From contig CAZKQJ010000025.1 in assembly GCA_964554875.1 (NCBI GenBank), forward strand, positions 1-64,000: a DNA stretch of 64,000 bases, given 5' to 3'. This stretch comes from Marispirochaeta sp964554875. GTDB lineage: Bacteria; Spirochaetota; Spirochaetia; JC444; Marispirochaetaceae. The notes beneath the pieces are model-generated. The model saw only the letters and a list, made by a program, of their open reading frames with translations. It ran no database searches and had not been told where the DNA came from. The stretch's first letter is position 1, and each line of letters opens with the position of its first letter. This document shows, piece after piece, positions 44,377 to 52,821 of the stretch. A program made the position numbers and the translations under genes.

Positions 44377-45156
44377 ATGAGACATTTGACAGCCTTTCTA
44401 TCAGCATTATTTCTTTGTTCTGCCGTTCTTGGTGCTGATAGCCTTGTACCCCCCGACTTTCCCGGCTATCTGAACGCCGCCGGATCTCTGCAGGTCGGAG
44501 ATCTGGTGGGGGTAAGAATAGATTCTGAAACCTCCATGACCTACACTTCATCTTTCAGCAGCACAGGGAATGTTTCTCTTACCTTTACAGGAGGCGAGGG
44601 AGACGGACTTTTCAATTTTCTTCCTTCCGGCAATACACTGAACCAGACCAATGCCGACGGCAGGGAGGAAAGCGTACTGTCCACCCGGATCGGAGCCCGT
44701 ATAGTACAGTCCGGGCCTTCAGGCTCTTTTCTACTGCGGGGCAGCAGAGAAACACGAATAGACCGGGCTGTTCAGCGTATAGAAATTGAAGGCTGGGGAA
44801 ATATACGGGATCTTGACGAGGATGCCAGCCTGGCCTTTGGTGATCTTGCGGACTCGGTTCTGGTTTTTACCAGTTTCAGCAGCCCGGATGCAGATGTAAT
44901 CGGCGATACCGATCTTCAGCGCCTAAGGGAAATGCAGACTCCATCAGATGCAGAAGAAGCGGCCGGGCCGGAACTTCCTGCACTGGACGCGGGACAGGAG
45001 TTACCGGAAATCCTCAACGAAATACCTGAAGAAAACTTACCGGCGGAGACTCCACGGTCCGGAAGCGGCTATTCGATATCCGAAGATACGCGCCGGAGAT
45101 TACTTCTTGAATATATAAATAATATGATATATTTGCTGTTTTCTCCCGCACAATAG
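44377..45156 (+). CDS. FlgH-like (flagellar L-ring protein family) secreted protein
   Basis: The 259-residue protein has a signal peptide (1-19, cleaved near LGADS) and a central domain that follows FlgH: GDLVGVRIDSETS at the start, then a Gly/Ser-rich stretch, then RIGARIVQSGPSGSFLLRGSRE and RIEIEGWGNIRDLDED, which parallels the VVEVLPNGNLVIRG...I.LSG.VRP.DI.P pattern. There is no lipobox. The C-terminal acidic Pro-rich tail is unusual. Spirochaete flagella are periplasmic and do not cross the outer membrane, so a classical L-ring role is not expected. Its start follows GAAGG lying inside a hairpin. Confidence 0.6.
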   Translation: MRHLTAFLSALFLCSAVLGADSLVPPDFPGYLNAAGSLQVGDLVGVRIDSETSMTYTSSFSSTGNVSLTFTGGEGDGLFNFLPSGNTLNQTNADGREESVLSTRIGARIVQSGPSGSFLLRGSRETRIDRAVQRIEIEGWGNIRDLDEDASLAFGDLADSVLVFTSFSSPDADVIGDTDLQRLREMQTPSDAEEAAGPELPALDAGQELPEILNEIPEENLPAETPRSGSGYSISEDTRRRLLLEYINNMIYLLFSPAQ

Positions 45157-45189
45157 CAGTATCTTACAAAGTATGACTGGAGAAGCTCT

Positions 45190-47130
45190 ATGGATGATTC
45201 CCTGTTAAATTCAATACATGATCCCGAAGACCTTCGCAGGCTGGAAAAGAAGAATCTGCCCCGGCTTGCCCAGGAGATCCGTGAACGCATTATAAGCGTG
45301 GTCAGCAGAAACGGCGGCCATCTGGCCAGTAATCTGGGAGCCGTTGAGTTGAGTATGGCCCTGCACCTGGTTTTTGAATCACCGAAGGATAAGCTCATAT
45401 GGGATGTGGGACACCAATGCTACACACACAAGCTCCTTACCGGGCGAAATGAGAGTTTCGACGGTATACGTAAAAAAGACGGCATAAGCGGTTTTCCGAA
45501 AAAAAGCGAGAGTCGCCATGACATTGTGGAGACCGGACATGCTTCAACCTCCATTTCCGAAGCCCTTGGCGTTCTGACAGGGCAGGAAGTGATCGGAGAT
45601 GACGGCGCTGTAGTTGCTGTCATCGGCGATGGTGCAATGACCGGCGGCATGGCCTTTGAGGCGCTGAACCATGCGGGGCATCTGAAAAAACAGCTGATCG
45701 TCGTTCTGAACGATAACACCATGTCCATCAGCAAGAATGTCGGTGCTCTTACAGTCAGCGGTAAATGGCTTTTATCCAATTATTTGAGCCGTCTTTTCGC
45801 GTCCAAGAGGTATCAGCGTCTGCGTGAGAAGTTTGACCATGGAATCAAGGGCCTCCCGCTAATCGGCATGAAACTATTCGATCTCAGTGTGCGGATTAGA
45901 AAAGGTTTTAAAGCGGTCCTTTACAAAGAGAGCATCTTCTCGGATCTTGGTTTTGAATACGTAGGCCCCATTGATGGTCACAGCATAACCAAGCTGAAAG
46001 AGGTTTTCCAAGAGGTTAAGAGGAATGGTCGTCCGACGGTAGTACACGTGGTAACCCAGAAGGGAAGAGGCTATGAACATGCTGAGGGAAATCCGACTCT
46101 TTTCCACGGCATAGCCCCATTTACAGTAGAGGACGGCAAGCTCACCGAGAGGGCTTCCTACTCCTTCACCGCAGCTTTTTCCGACAGCCTGGTACGGAAC
46201 GCCGGAACTAACCCGCGAATCACGGCCATTACGGCGGCCATGTCCAAGGGGACAGGGCTGCATACCTTCCAGGAACGTTATCCCGAGCGCTTTTTTGATG
46301 TGGGTATTGCCGAGGAACACGCGGTGGCCTTTGCGGCTGGACAGGCACGGTCCGGATGCCGCCCGGTTGTGGCCATCTATTCCACCTTTATGCAGCGCTC
46401 GGTTGACCAGGTAATTCACGACATTGCCCTGCCCGGATTGCCGGTAATTATTGCCATGGACAGGGCCGGCCTGGTGGGTGATGACGGCGAAACCCACCAG
46501 GGCATCTACGATATTGCCCTCTTTAAAGCTGTTCCCAATATGACGATCCTTGCTCCGGGCTGCCGGCAGGAGATGGCTTCTGCCATGGATTATGCATTCA
46601 GCCTGAACGGTCCCTGTATGCTGCGCTTTCCCAAAGGAAGTGCTCTGAGCTGCGACGACCTTGCCGCTCCCTGGGAAACCGGCAGAGGCAGGCTGCTCAG
46701 TGAAGGACCCGCCAGCACTTTGCTGATTACCCCCGGCAGCCTTCTGAAGGAAGCCAGTTCAGCTGCGGCAGAACTCCGGGAAGAGGGTATCTACTGCGAT
46801 ATCTACAATCTGCGTTTTATAAAGCCCCTGGATGAGGATTACCTCGCGGGGATACTTGATTCATATAGCAACGTACTATGTATTGAAGATGCCGCCCGGA
46901 TCGGCGGAATCGGGGAGAGCATCGCTTCCCTGGTACTTCAGCGCCAGCTGAGCTGCCGTTTTACCTACCACGGTCTACCGGATACCTTTTATGCCCAGGG
47001 AACCAGGGAGGAGCTGCTTGCCGAGTTCGAGCTTGATTCCTTCGGGATAGCAGGGCGTATCAGGAAGGTGGCGGATTCCGAGCTTGCTCTGTACAGCTAT
47101 AACCGAAAGCGTAAGGCTGAAGGGGCATAA
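45190..47130 (+). CDS. dxs: 1-deoxy-D-xylulose-5-phosphate synthase
   Basis: First step of the non-mevalonate isoprenoid pathway: condenses pyruvate and glyceraldehyde 3-phosphate using thiamine diphosphate. The 646-residue protein has the ThDP motif VIGDGAMTGGMAFEALN ... LNDNTMSISKNVG, HASTSISEALG, and the catalytic GIAEEHAVAFAAGQA and DRAGLVGDDGETHQG blocks. Length is normal. GGAGAAG precedes ATG 45190. Confidence 0.96.
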   Translation: MDDSLLNSIHDPEDLRRLEKKNLPRLAQEIRERIISVVSRNGGHLASNLGAVELSMALHLVFESPKDKLIWDVGHQCYTHKLLTGRNESFDGIRKKDGISGFPKKSESRHDIVETGHASTSISEALGVLTGQEVIGDDGAVVAVIGDGAMTGGMAFEALNHAGHLKKQLIVVLNDNTMSISKNVGALTVSGKWLLSNYLSRLFASKRYQRLREKFDHGIKGLPLIGMKLFDLSVRIRKGFKAVLYKESIFSDLGFEYVGPIDGHSITKLKEVFQEVKRNGRPTVVHVVTQKGRGYEHAEGNPTLFHGIAPFTVEDGKLTERASYSFTAAFSDSLVRNAGTNPRITAITAAMSKGTGLHTFQERYPERFFDVGIAEEHAVAFAAGQARSGCRPVVAIYSTFMQRSVDQVIHDIALPGLPVIIAMDRAGLVGDDGETHQGIYDIALFKAVPNMTILAPGCRQEMASAMDYAFSLNGPCMLRFPKGSALSCDDLAAPWETGRGRLLSEGPASTLLITPGSLLKEASSAAAELREEGIYCDIYNLRFIKPLDEDYLAGILDSYSNVLCIEDAARIGGIGESIASLVLQRQLSCRFTYHGLPDTFYAQGTREELLAEFELDSFGIAGRIRKVADSELALYSYNRKRKAEGA

Positions 47131-47157
47131 AAAAAGGGGCCTCAGACCGGCCCCTTT
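47131..47157 (-). terminator. Terminator of ilvC, perhaps bidirectional
   Basis: AAAGGGGCC and GGCCCCTTT form a stem with a 7-base loop. On the minus strand it is followed by TTTTTTT, giving a strong ilvC terminator; on the plus strand, right after the dxs stop, only TTTAT follows, so dxs termination is weaker. Confidence 0.85.
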
Positions 47158-47173
47158 ATCTCGTTCATCGAAA

Positions 47174-48643
47174 TCAGTACCGCAGGCTCTTCATGGCAGT
47201 CATGAATCCCCGCAGCCTGGCACCCACGGTTTCAATGGGATGGTTTCTGATTTCCCTGTTGACCTTGATGAGTTCCACATTGTCCACATCGTTGATGCCG
47301 CCCTTGAAGTTCTTTCCAGCGACATCCGTGTCGATCTTCTTCATAAAATCCTGCAGCAAAGGAACACACTCATTTGCAAAGAGGTAACAGCCGTACTCGG
47401 CGGTATCGGAGATTACCTTGTTCATTTCGTACAGCTTTTTTCGCCCGATGAGATTTGCAATGAGGGGAACCTCGTGGAGTGATTCGTAGTAAGCCGATTC
47501 GGCCTTGATTCCGGAAGAAATCATGGTTTCAAAGGCAAGTTCCACCCCGGCTTTAACCATGGCTACCATCAGGACTCCGTGATCGAAGTACTCCTGCTCG
47601 CTGATCTCCATGGTGCCCGTGGGGGCCTTTTCAAAGCCTGTACTGTTGGTTTCTTCTCTCCATCGCAGAAGGTCCCTGTCGTCGTTTTTCCAGTCCTCCA
47701 TCATGGTGGAGCTGAACTTTCCTGACATGATATCGTCCATATGCTTCCGGTAGAGGGGAGTCATTATCTGCTTTAAATCTTCGGATAGTTCGAAGGCCCT
47801 GATCTTGGCGGGATTGGAGAGACGGTCCATCATGTTGGTGATACCACCGTGTTTCATGGCTTCGGAGACGGTTTCCCAGCCAAACTGCACCAGCTTGCAA
47901 GCGTAATCCTCCTTGATTCCTTTTTCCACCATCTTGTCGAAAATAAGAATCGATCCGGTCTGAAGCATTCCGCAGAGGATGGTCTGTTCGCCCATAAGGT
48001 CGGATTTTACCTCCGCAATAAAGGAAGACCTGAGTACACCGGCCCTGTGACCGCCGGTACCGGCTGCGTAGGCCTTGGCAAGTTCCAGACCTTCGCCCTT
48101 CGGGTCGTTTTCCGGATGTACAGCGATAAGGGTGGGTACACCGAAACCCCGCTTGTACTCTTCCCGGACCTCGGAACCCGGAGATTTGGGGGCTACCATG
48201 ATAACGGTAATGTCGTCACGAATCTGTTTGCCTTCTTCCACAATGTTAAAGCCGTGGGAATAGAGCAGGGCGGCTCCTTTTTTCATGAGGGGCATTATGG
48301 TGTCGATTACGGATGAGTGCTGCTTGTCCGGGGTTAGATTGGCTACCAGGTCCGCCTGGGGGATCATTTCGTCATGGGTTCCCACGGCGAAACCATTCTC
48401 CGTAGCATTGATAAAGGACTGGCGTTTCTGGCTGATCGCCTGAGCCCTCAGGGCGTAGGATACATCCAGGCCGGAGTCGCGAAGATTGAGACCCTGGTTG
48501 AGGCCCTGGGCTCCGCAGCCGACAATAACGATCTTTTTACCTTTCAGCTTTTCAACACCGGAGAATTCAGCGGGGTCCATGAAATCGCAGGTGCCCAGCT
48601 GTTCAAGCTGTCTGCGCAGGGGAAGTGAATTAAAATAGTTCAT
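47174..48643 (-). CDS. ilvC: Ketol-acid reductoisomerase, class II
   Basis: NADPH-dependent branched-chain amino acid enzyme. The 489-residue length and duplicated C-terminal domain place it in class II (E. coli type). The Rossmann motif is IVGCGAQGLNQGLNL; catalytic regions VAPKSPGSEVREEYKRGFGVP and FIAEVKSDLMGEQTILCGM are intact. The start is ATG 48643 with AAAGGT upstream; the frame is open further to 48862 but that part is the promoter and operator region. No ilvB, ilvN or ilvD is adjacent. Confidence 0.96.
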   Translation of the reverse strand: MNYFNSLPLRRQLEQLGTCDFMDPAEFSGVEKLKGKKIVIVGCGAQGLNQGLNLRDSGLDVSYALRAQAISQKRQSFINATENGFAVGTHDEMIPQADLVANLTPDKQHSSVIDTIMPLMKKGAALLYSHGFNIVEEGKQIRDDITVIMVAPKSPGSEVREEYKRGFGVPTLIAVHPENDPKGEGLELAKAYAAGTGGHRAGVLRSSFIAEVKSDLMGEQTILCGMLQTGSILIFDKMVEKGIKEDYACKLVQFGWETVSEAMKHGGITNMMDRLSNPAKIRAFELSEDLKQIMTPLYRKHMDDIMSGKFSSTMMEDWKNDDRDLLRWREETNSTGFEKAPTGTMEISEQEYFDHGVLMVAMVKAGVELAFETMISSGIKAESAYYESLHEVPLIANLIGRKKLYEMNKVISDTAEYGCYLFANECVPLLQDFMKKIDTDVAGKNFKGGINDVDNVELIKVNREIRNHPIETVGARLRGFMTAMKSLRY

Positions 48644-48683
48644 TTTTTCTACCTTTTTCCGCTTGGAGTTATATACACAAACT

Positions 48684-48712
48684 AGCATAAGGGTATGCCG
48701 TACCTCTGTCAA
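48684..48712 (-). promoter_or_regulatory. Strong predicted sigma-70 promoter of ilvC
   Basis: On the minus strand a perfect TTGACA (48707-48712), a 17-base spacer and TATGCT (48684-48689). The leader is about 35 bases. The -35 touches a perfect palindrome. Confidence 0.7.
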
Positions 48713-48726
48713 TATTGTAAATATTG
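48710..48726. promoter_or_regulatory. Operator-like palindrome at the ilvC -35 box
   Basis: CAATATTGTAAATATTG is a perfect inverted repeat of 7-base arms with a 3-base centre. It overlaps the first three bases of the ilvC -35 box. The sequence resembles a dimeric regulator site; the regulator is not in this window. Confidence 0.55.
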
Positions 48727-48749
48727 CAAAAATAACAAGAATACGATGC

Positions 48750-48773
48750 GCAATACGCAATGAAATGTATTGC
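48750..48773. repeat. Inverted repeat GCAATAC-N10-GTATTGC
   Basis: Arms 48750-48756 and 48767-48773. The half-site TATTGC/GCAATA also appears in the palindrome at 48710-48727, so the same factor might bind both and control the divergent ilvC and ABC genes. It lies over the presumed -35 of the ABC gene. Confidence 0.45.
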
Positions 48774-48799
48774 AGCGACTCCACCACTTGTGGTCTACT
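48770..48799 (+). promoter_or_regulatory. Weak candidate promoter of the ABC ATPase gene, leaderless layout
   Basis: TTGCAG, an 18-base spacer and TCTACT. The -10 ends 8 bases before ATG 48808, where no ribosome site exists. Confidence 0.3.
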
Positions 48800-48807
48800 T
48801 TTATGTA

Positions 48808-50265
48808 ATGAACAAGGATGATCTTCTGGTACGAGTAAGGAATCTCTCAGTACGTGCAGCAAGCGGACGGGACCACCGCTTTCCCGACTGCGATATTCGC
48901 TTCGGCAGATGTACGGTTATCTATGGACCCAACGGCAGCGGAAAAACCTGGTTCAGCAGGCTGGTGGCGGGCGAGATCGAAGCGAAAGACAGCGAACGCC
49001 AGGCGGTCCCGGCACTGAAAGACAAGGTGGAGGTCGTCTCCTTTGAAACGGGCTTACGCCTCATCGAGGCTGAGAAGCACCGGGACGAGAGCGATCTTAA
49101 CGGCGGCGCAGCGGATCTGGGACGCCCGGTGAGGGAGTACCTTGGAGTGGAGACTGCGCTTCCGTACCGATTCCAGGGACTTATCCGACGTTTTCGAATC
49201 GAGGCCCTGATGAACCGCGGACTTCGTGCCCTCTCCTCCGGGGAGCTGAGAAAGGTGCTGATACTGCATGCCCTCATCGACGAACCGCTTCTTCTGATAC
49301 TGGATGATCCTTTCGACGGTCTCGATATGGAAGCCCGCAAGGAATTGACCGATTTTCTCAAGCATCTTCTCGACCAGTGCGCCCTGGTAATCGTCAGCGG
49401 ACGTCGCCGGGAGGCTCCGGAGTATACGGACCAGTTGCTGGAAATATATCCCCTCGAGGAAAATGAGCATTCCGCTTTCCCGGATTTCCGGAGATACGAG
49501 AACAGAAAACTCTGGGATAAAATTCGCTCCCGCAATGGCGATGATGGGAATGAGAATAGAAAAGGTACCCCCCTGCTGGAAATGAAACAGGTCGGGGTCT
49601 CTTACCGGGACGAGGTAATACTCCGGGACGTGAACTGGCGGGTCCGAGCAGGAGAGGCCTGGAAGATTTCCGGTCCCAACGGCGCCGGAAAAACTACCCT
49701 TATGGAACTGGTAAACGGGGATAATCCAAAGGCATATGGTCAGGACATCTATCTCTTTGGACGGCGAAAGGGTTCCGGGGAGAGCGTTTGGGAAATAAAA
49801 AAGCGGATCGGCCATGTATCTCCCGCCCTCCATATGCGGCAGTTAATGGGAATACCCCTCATGGATGTCCTGCTTTCCGGCTTTTTTGATACCCTGGGCC
49901 TTTACGATAAAGCCAAGGATATCCAGATTGATGAGGCCAGGGAGTGGTCAAAACTTTTCGGCATTGAAAAGTATCTGAATACAAGTATGCGGCAGGTCTC
50001 TTTCGGCATACAGCGGGTGGCCCTGATAGTCCGGGCCCTGATCAAGCGCCCTGAGCTCCTGCTTCTGGACGAACCCTGTCACGGTCTCGATGATCATAAC
50101 ACCGAAACGGTTCTGGAAGCGGCTCAGCTCATAGCCGAGCACGGAATCTCAACCTTGTTGTACGTGAGCCATGATCCCGATCATCAGGTCCCCGCGATTA
50201 CCCACCATCTTGTCCTGAAATCCCATAAAGAGGGGGGCTATACCGCTGAAGTGATGGCTCTTTAG
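48808..50265 (+). CDS. ModF-like double ABC ATPase
   Basis: The 485-residue protein has two ABC nucleotide-binding domains and no membrane domain. Domain 1: Walker A YGPNGSGKTWFS, signature LSSGELRK, Walker B LLILDDPFDG. Domain 2: Walker A SGPNGAGKTTLM, altered signature VSFGIQRV, Walker B LLLLDEPCHG and H-loop YVSHDPD. The arrangement and length are like E. coli ModF/PhrA, described with molybdate transport and DNA photorepair; the true function is unclear. No mod genes are adjacent. ATG 48808 is taken as start; ATG 48760 is in frame but inside the regulatory repeats. Confidence 0.83.
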   Translation: MNKDDLLVRVRNLSVRAASGRDHRFPDCDIRFGRCTVIYGPNGSGKTWFSRLVAGEIEAKDSERQAVPALKDKVEVVSFETGLRLIEAEKHRDESDLNGGAADLGRPVREYLGVETALPYRFQGLIRRFRIEALMNRGLRALSSGELRKVLILHALIDEPLLLILDDPFDGLDMEARKELTDFLKHLLDQCALVIVSGRRREAPEYTDQLLEIYPLEENEHSAFPDFRRYENRKLWDKIRSRNGDDGNENRKGTPLLEMKQVGVSYRDEVILRDVNWRVRAGEAWKISGPNGAGKTTLMELVNGDNPKAYGQDIYLFGRRKGSGESVWEIKKRIGHVSPALHMRQLMGIPLMDVLLSGFFDTLGLYDKAKDIQIDEAREWSKLFGIEKYLNTSMRQVSFGIQRVALIVRALIKRPELLLLDEPCHGLDDHNTETVLEAAQLIAEHGISTLLYVSHDPDHQVPAITHHLVLKSHKEGGYTAEVMAL

Positions 50266-51419
50266 AAACGGAAACCGGCACCGATCATTATGCTGGTAAT
50301 ATCAAGATCTTCCGGTTCTGAAAAAATTTCGTCCGTGGAGAGTTCCGGGACGTAGGTATAGTTCATGCGGGCGGAAAGACAGAGATCGCTGAGGTAAAAA
50401 TCGAGGCCTCCTTCAAAACTGATACCGAAGCCTTCGTCCATCCATCCTTTACCGGGATCCCAGTTGTCTCCCAAAGTAAATATCACATAGTCCAGGCCTC
50501 CGCCAAAAAAGAGTGAAGAAAAACTGCCCAGGGGGAACAGCATCCCGAAGCTCAGGCGAAGATCCAGAACCGAAAAGTCCTCCGCCTCATATCCTCCCAC
50601 GCCTTCAAAATTCTGCCATCCATAACCCATGCTCGTGGCGAAATAGAAGTTGTTTGTCATGTCGAGAAGCAGATGCATGTCGAAGCCGTTTGTAGGTAAA
50701 TCCGTATACGCGTAGTCATATTCAGCCTCCAGGACATCAATTGCTGTCCCGGCAAACTGGGGCAGCATCCAGGAGAAGGTAAGGTGGGAGCGTTTCGGCT
50801 TCGCCGCTGCAGGCTGCTGGACAAAGGGCGCCGGCCGGGCTTCCTGCCCTGGCTCCTGGGGTGCGGGCTGCTCCTGCCGGGGAGGGGTGGTTTCGCGCCG
50901 GGGGCTCTCTTCGGCAAAGACAGTGCCGGTGATTTCCGTTTCCGGCTGATCCCCCCTAAGACTCTGCACCAGCTGTTTGCCCACCCGGCTGGAAAGCTCG
51001 AAGATTACGGCCGTTGAGCCCTCCTCTTCTGCGGAGGTCTGGGCGATTATGAGTCCGGTTTCTACGTTGATAATCTTTGCGCTGATAACATAGAACATCT
51101 CAATGCGGCTTATCCGGGATACGCAGACGTAATCGGCGCCGAGAAAGTCTCCAGCTTTTTTTACATCCGCTTCGCTAACCAGGCCGGACAGCTGAAATTC
51201 CTGCTCTTTGAGAACCTGCGCCACGTAACTGCGGTCCAGTATTTCGTAGAGATTCGAGGCAAGCAGCTCTTCCGCTATCTTATCCGCGATTGTTACGCTT
51301 AAAGCCGGATATACCCCCTCGGCGGTTACAGTATTGGGGATTGCCATGCTTTCTGTCCAGCCGGAGAAGCATGTGAATAGAAGAAGAATAATGAAAAAAT
51401 GGAGCTTGATAAGCCGCAT
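50262..51419 (-). CDS. CsgG-like domain protein with C-terminal beta-barrel-like domain
   Basis: The 385-residue protein has a signal peptide (about 1-22), then a CsgG/HfaB-type domain (SVTIADKIAEELLASNLYEILDRSYVAQVL, KKAGDFLGADYVCVSRISRIE, TGLIIAQTSAEEEGS). After a Pro/Gln/Glu-rich linker (170-210) comes a domain of alternating strands that ends in GAGFRF, with the terminal Phe typical of outer-membrane barrels. Borrelia and treponemes have similar lineage-specific outer membrane proteins. The end overlaps the ABC gene by 4 bases, convergent. Confidence 0.75.
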   Translation of the reverse strand: MRLIKLHFFIILLLFTCFSGWTESMAIPNTVTAEGVYPALSVTIADKIAEELLASNLYEILDRSYVAQVLKEQEFQLSGLVSEADVKKAGDFLGADYVCVSRISRIEMFYVISAKIINVETGLIIAQTSAEEEGSTAVIFELSSRVGKQLVQSLRGDQPETEITGTVFAEESPRRETTPPRQEQPAPQEPGQEARPAPFVQQPAAAKPKRSHLTFSWMLPQFAGTAIDVLEAEYDYAYTDLPTNGFDMHLLLDMTNNFYFATSMGYGWQNFEGVGGYEAEDFSVLDLRLSFGMLFPLGSFSSLFFGGGLDYVIFTLGDNWDPGKGWMDEGFGISFEGGLDFYLSDLCLSARMNYTYVPELSTDEIFSEPEDLDITSIMIGAGFRF

Positions 51420-51557
51420 TGTCCACCTGCCTTACACTGTGATCTACACTATAGAATAGGCTGGGAAACGATGGAACACAATATTCTGACAGAAGAATAC
51501 TAGGGAATTGAAATATGCGTACAGGTGTTCTCCATCGAGCATGACAATTTGCCCGTA

Positions 51558-51586
51558 TCGACAACCGGGCTTCTCTCTGGTACATT
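51558..51586 (+). promoter_or_regulatory. Predicted promoter of the polyol dehydrogenase gene
   Basis: TCGACA (51558-51563), a 17-base spacer and TACATT (51581-51586), 5/6 and 4/6 matches. Confidence 0.45.
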
Positions 51587-51625
51587 GCAGAGGCGAAACC
51601 ATGTGAGAGCGTTGAAATAGTTGGA

Positions 51626-51641
51626 TTGAAAGCGCTTTCAA
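51626..51641. promoter_or_regulatory. LacI-family operator
   Basis: TTGAAAGCGCTTTCAA is a perfect 16-base palindrome with the central GCGC typical of LacI/GalR-family sites. It begins about 40 bases after the -10 and ends 2 bases before the AAGGAGA ribosome site, so a bound repressor would block elongation or initiation. No LacI gene lies in the window. Confidence 0.75.
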
Positions 51642-51656
51642 ACAAGGAGACAGGAT

Positions 51657-52688
51657 ATGGATGCATATGTTCTTCACGGACCGGGAGATTTACGTCGGGA
51701 AAAGCGCCAGGAACGAAAGCCTGGGGCTGACGAGGTACTTATCGATGTCAAGCGGGTCGGAATATGCGGTTCGGATATTCACTACTACCAGCACTTCAAA
51801 ATAGGACAGTTTATTCCTCGGGCGCCTCTGGTTCTCGGTCATGAGTTTGCAGGACTTGTAGTCGAAGTAGGTTCGGAAGTCAAAAATGTAAAGATAGGTG
51901 ACCGGGTTACCGCGGAACCTTCAATAGAGTGCGGAAACTGCAGGTACTGCAGGGCAGGACGCTACAACCTCTGCACAAATCTCCGCTTTATGGGGACGGC
52001 GGCTACAATACCCCATATTGACGGAGGATTTGCCGAACGGGTTGTGGTTCCCGAAAGTCACTGTTACATTCTTGATGATTCACTGGATTACGGTGCAGGA
52101 GCCATGATTGAGCCCCTGGCAGTAGGGGCAAACGGAGTCATGCGTGCCGGTACGGTAGCGGGCAACCGTGTTCTTATTGTCGGCGGCGGTACAATAGGGC
52201 AGATGGTTCTGGGGGTTGCCAGTGCCCTTGGAGCAACCGACATTACCCTGGCTGACCCGGCGGAATATCCCAGGAGTTTCGCCCTGTCCCACGGCGCGGG
52301 CGCGGCAATCGATCCCACGGAGACGGGTATTGCGGAGAAACTCTTCGCCGGGGGCGGCTTTGATGTGATATTTGAGGCCTCCGGTGCTCCGGCGGGACTC
52401 AGCTTTGCCTACACGACTGCAGCACGGGGAGGCAGGGTGGTCCAGATCGGGACCCAGCCGGACAGCGTAAACCTGCCTGCAAACCTTGTTATGTCCAAGG
52501 AGCTGACGGTTTTCGGCTCCATGCGCTATGCCCATGTGTATCCCATGGTGCTGGATCTGATTCGTTCGGGAAAAATTGCTGTAAATGACCTTATTTCCGC
52601 GGTTTATCCCTACGAAAAGATGCAGGAAGCCATGGACCGGGCGGTTTCAAAGGACAGGGTTGTCAAGGTTCAGGTGGAAAGAAAGTAA
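51657..52688 (+). CDS. Zinc-dependent polyol/idonate-type dehydrogenase
   Basis: A 343-residue medium-chain dehydrogenase of the sorbitol/xylitol/L-idonate 5-dehydrogenase group. The catalytic zinc ligands are in GICGSDIHYYQH and GHEFAG, the structural zinc cysteines in CGNCRYCRAGRYNLC, and the NAD site is VGGGTIGQMVLG followed by an acidic residue (LADPAEYP), favouring NAD over NADP. It has AAGGAGA before ATG 51657. The LacI-type operator indicates control by a sugar or polyol. No transporter is adjacent; the substrate is not determined. Confidence 0.9.
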   Translation: MDAYVLHGPGDLRREKRQERKPGADEVLIDVKRVGICGSDIHYYQHFKIGQFIPRAPLVLGHEFAGLVVEVGSEVKNVKIGDRVTAEPSIECGNCRYCRAGRYNLCTNLRFMGTAATIPHIDGGFAERVVVPESHCYILDDSLDYGAGAMIEPLAVGANGVMRAGTVAGNRVLIVGGGTIGQMVLGVASALGATDITLADPAEYPRSFALSHGAGAAIDPTETGIAEKLFAGGGFDVIFEASGAPAGLSFAYTTAARGGRVVQIGTQPDSVNLPANLVMSKELTVFGSMRYAHVYPMVLDLIRSGKIAVNDLISAVYPYEKMQEAMDRAVSKDRVVKVQVERK

Positions 52689-52722
52689 AATCTCAGGGGA
52701 GCATTTGTATGGGCAGCCTATA

Positions 52723-52738
52723 TTAATGCTCCCTTAAT
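52723..52738 (+). promoter_or_regulatory. Direct repeat TTAAT-N6-TTAAT upstream of the KdpD-like gene
   Basis: Two TTAAT copies start exactly 11 bases apart (52723 and 52734), about 85-100 bases before the gene. The 11-base period is typical for OmpR/PhoB-family dimers, and the same element with identical spacing occurs at 56876-56891. Further TTAAT copies at 52755 and 52781 are not in phase. Confidence 0.4.
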
Positions 52739-52821
52739 GTAAAACGAGAAAATATTAATAGTTCTTCTGCTATCTCTTTCTTAATTTTCACAGTACAGTA
52801 AAGTCAAATCAAGGATCCTGT

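Noticed and set aside
51444..51677. Small minus-strand frames upstream of the polyol dehydrogenase
   Set aside because: They run through the promoter and the LacI-type operator of the plus-strand gene and have no ribosome site.
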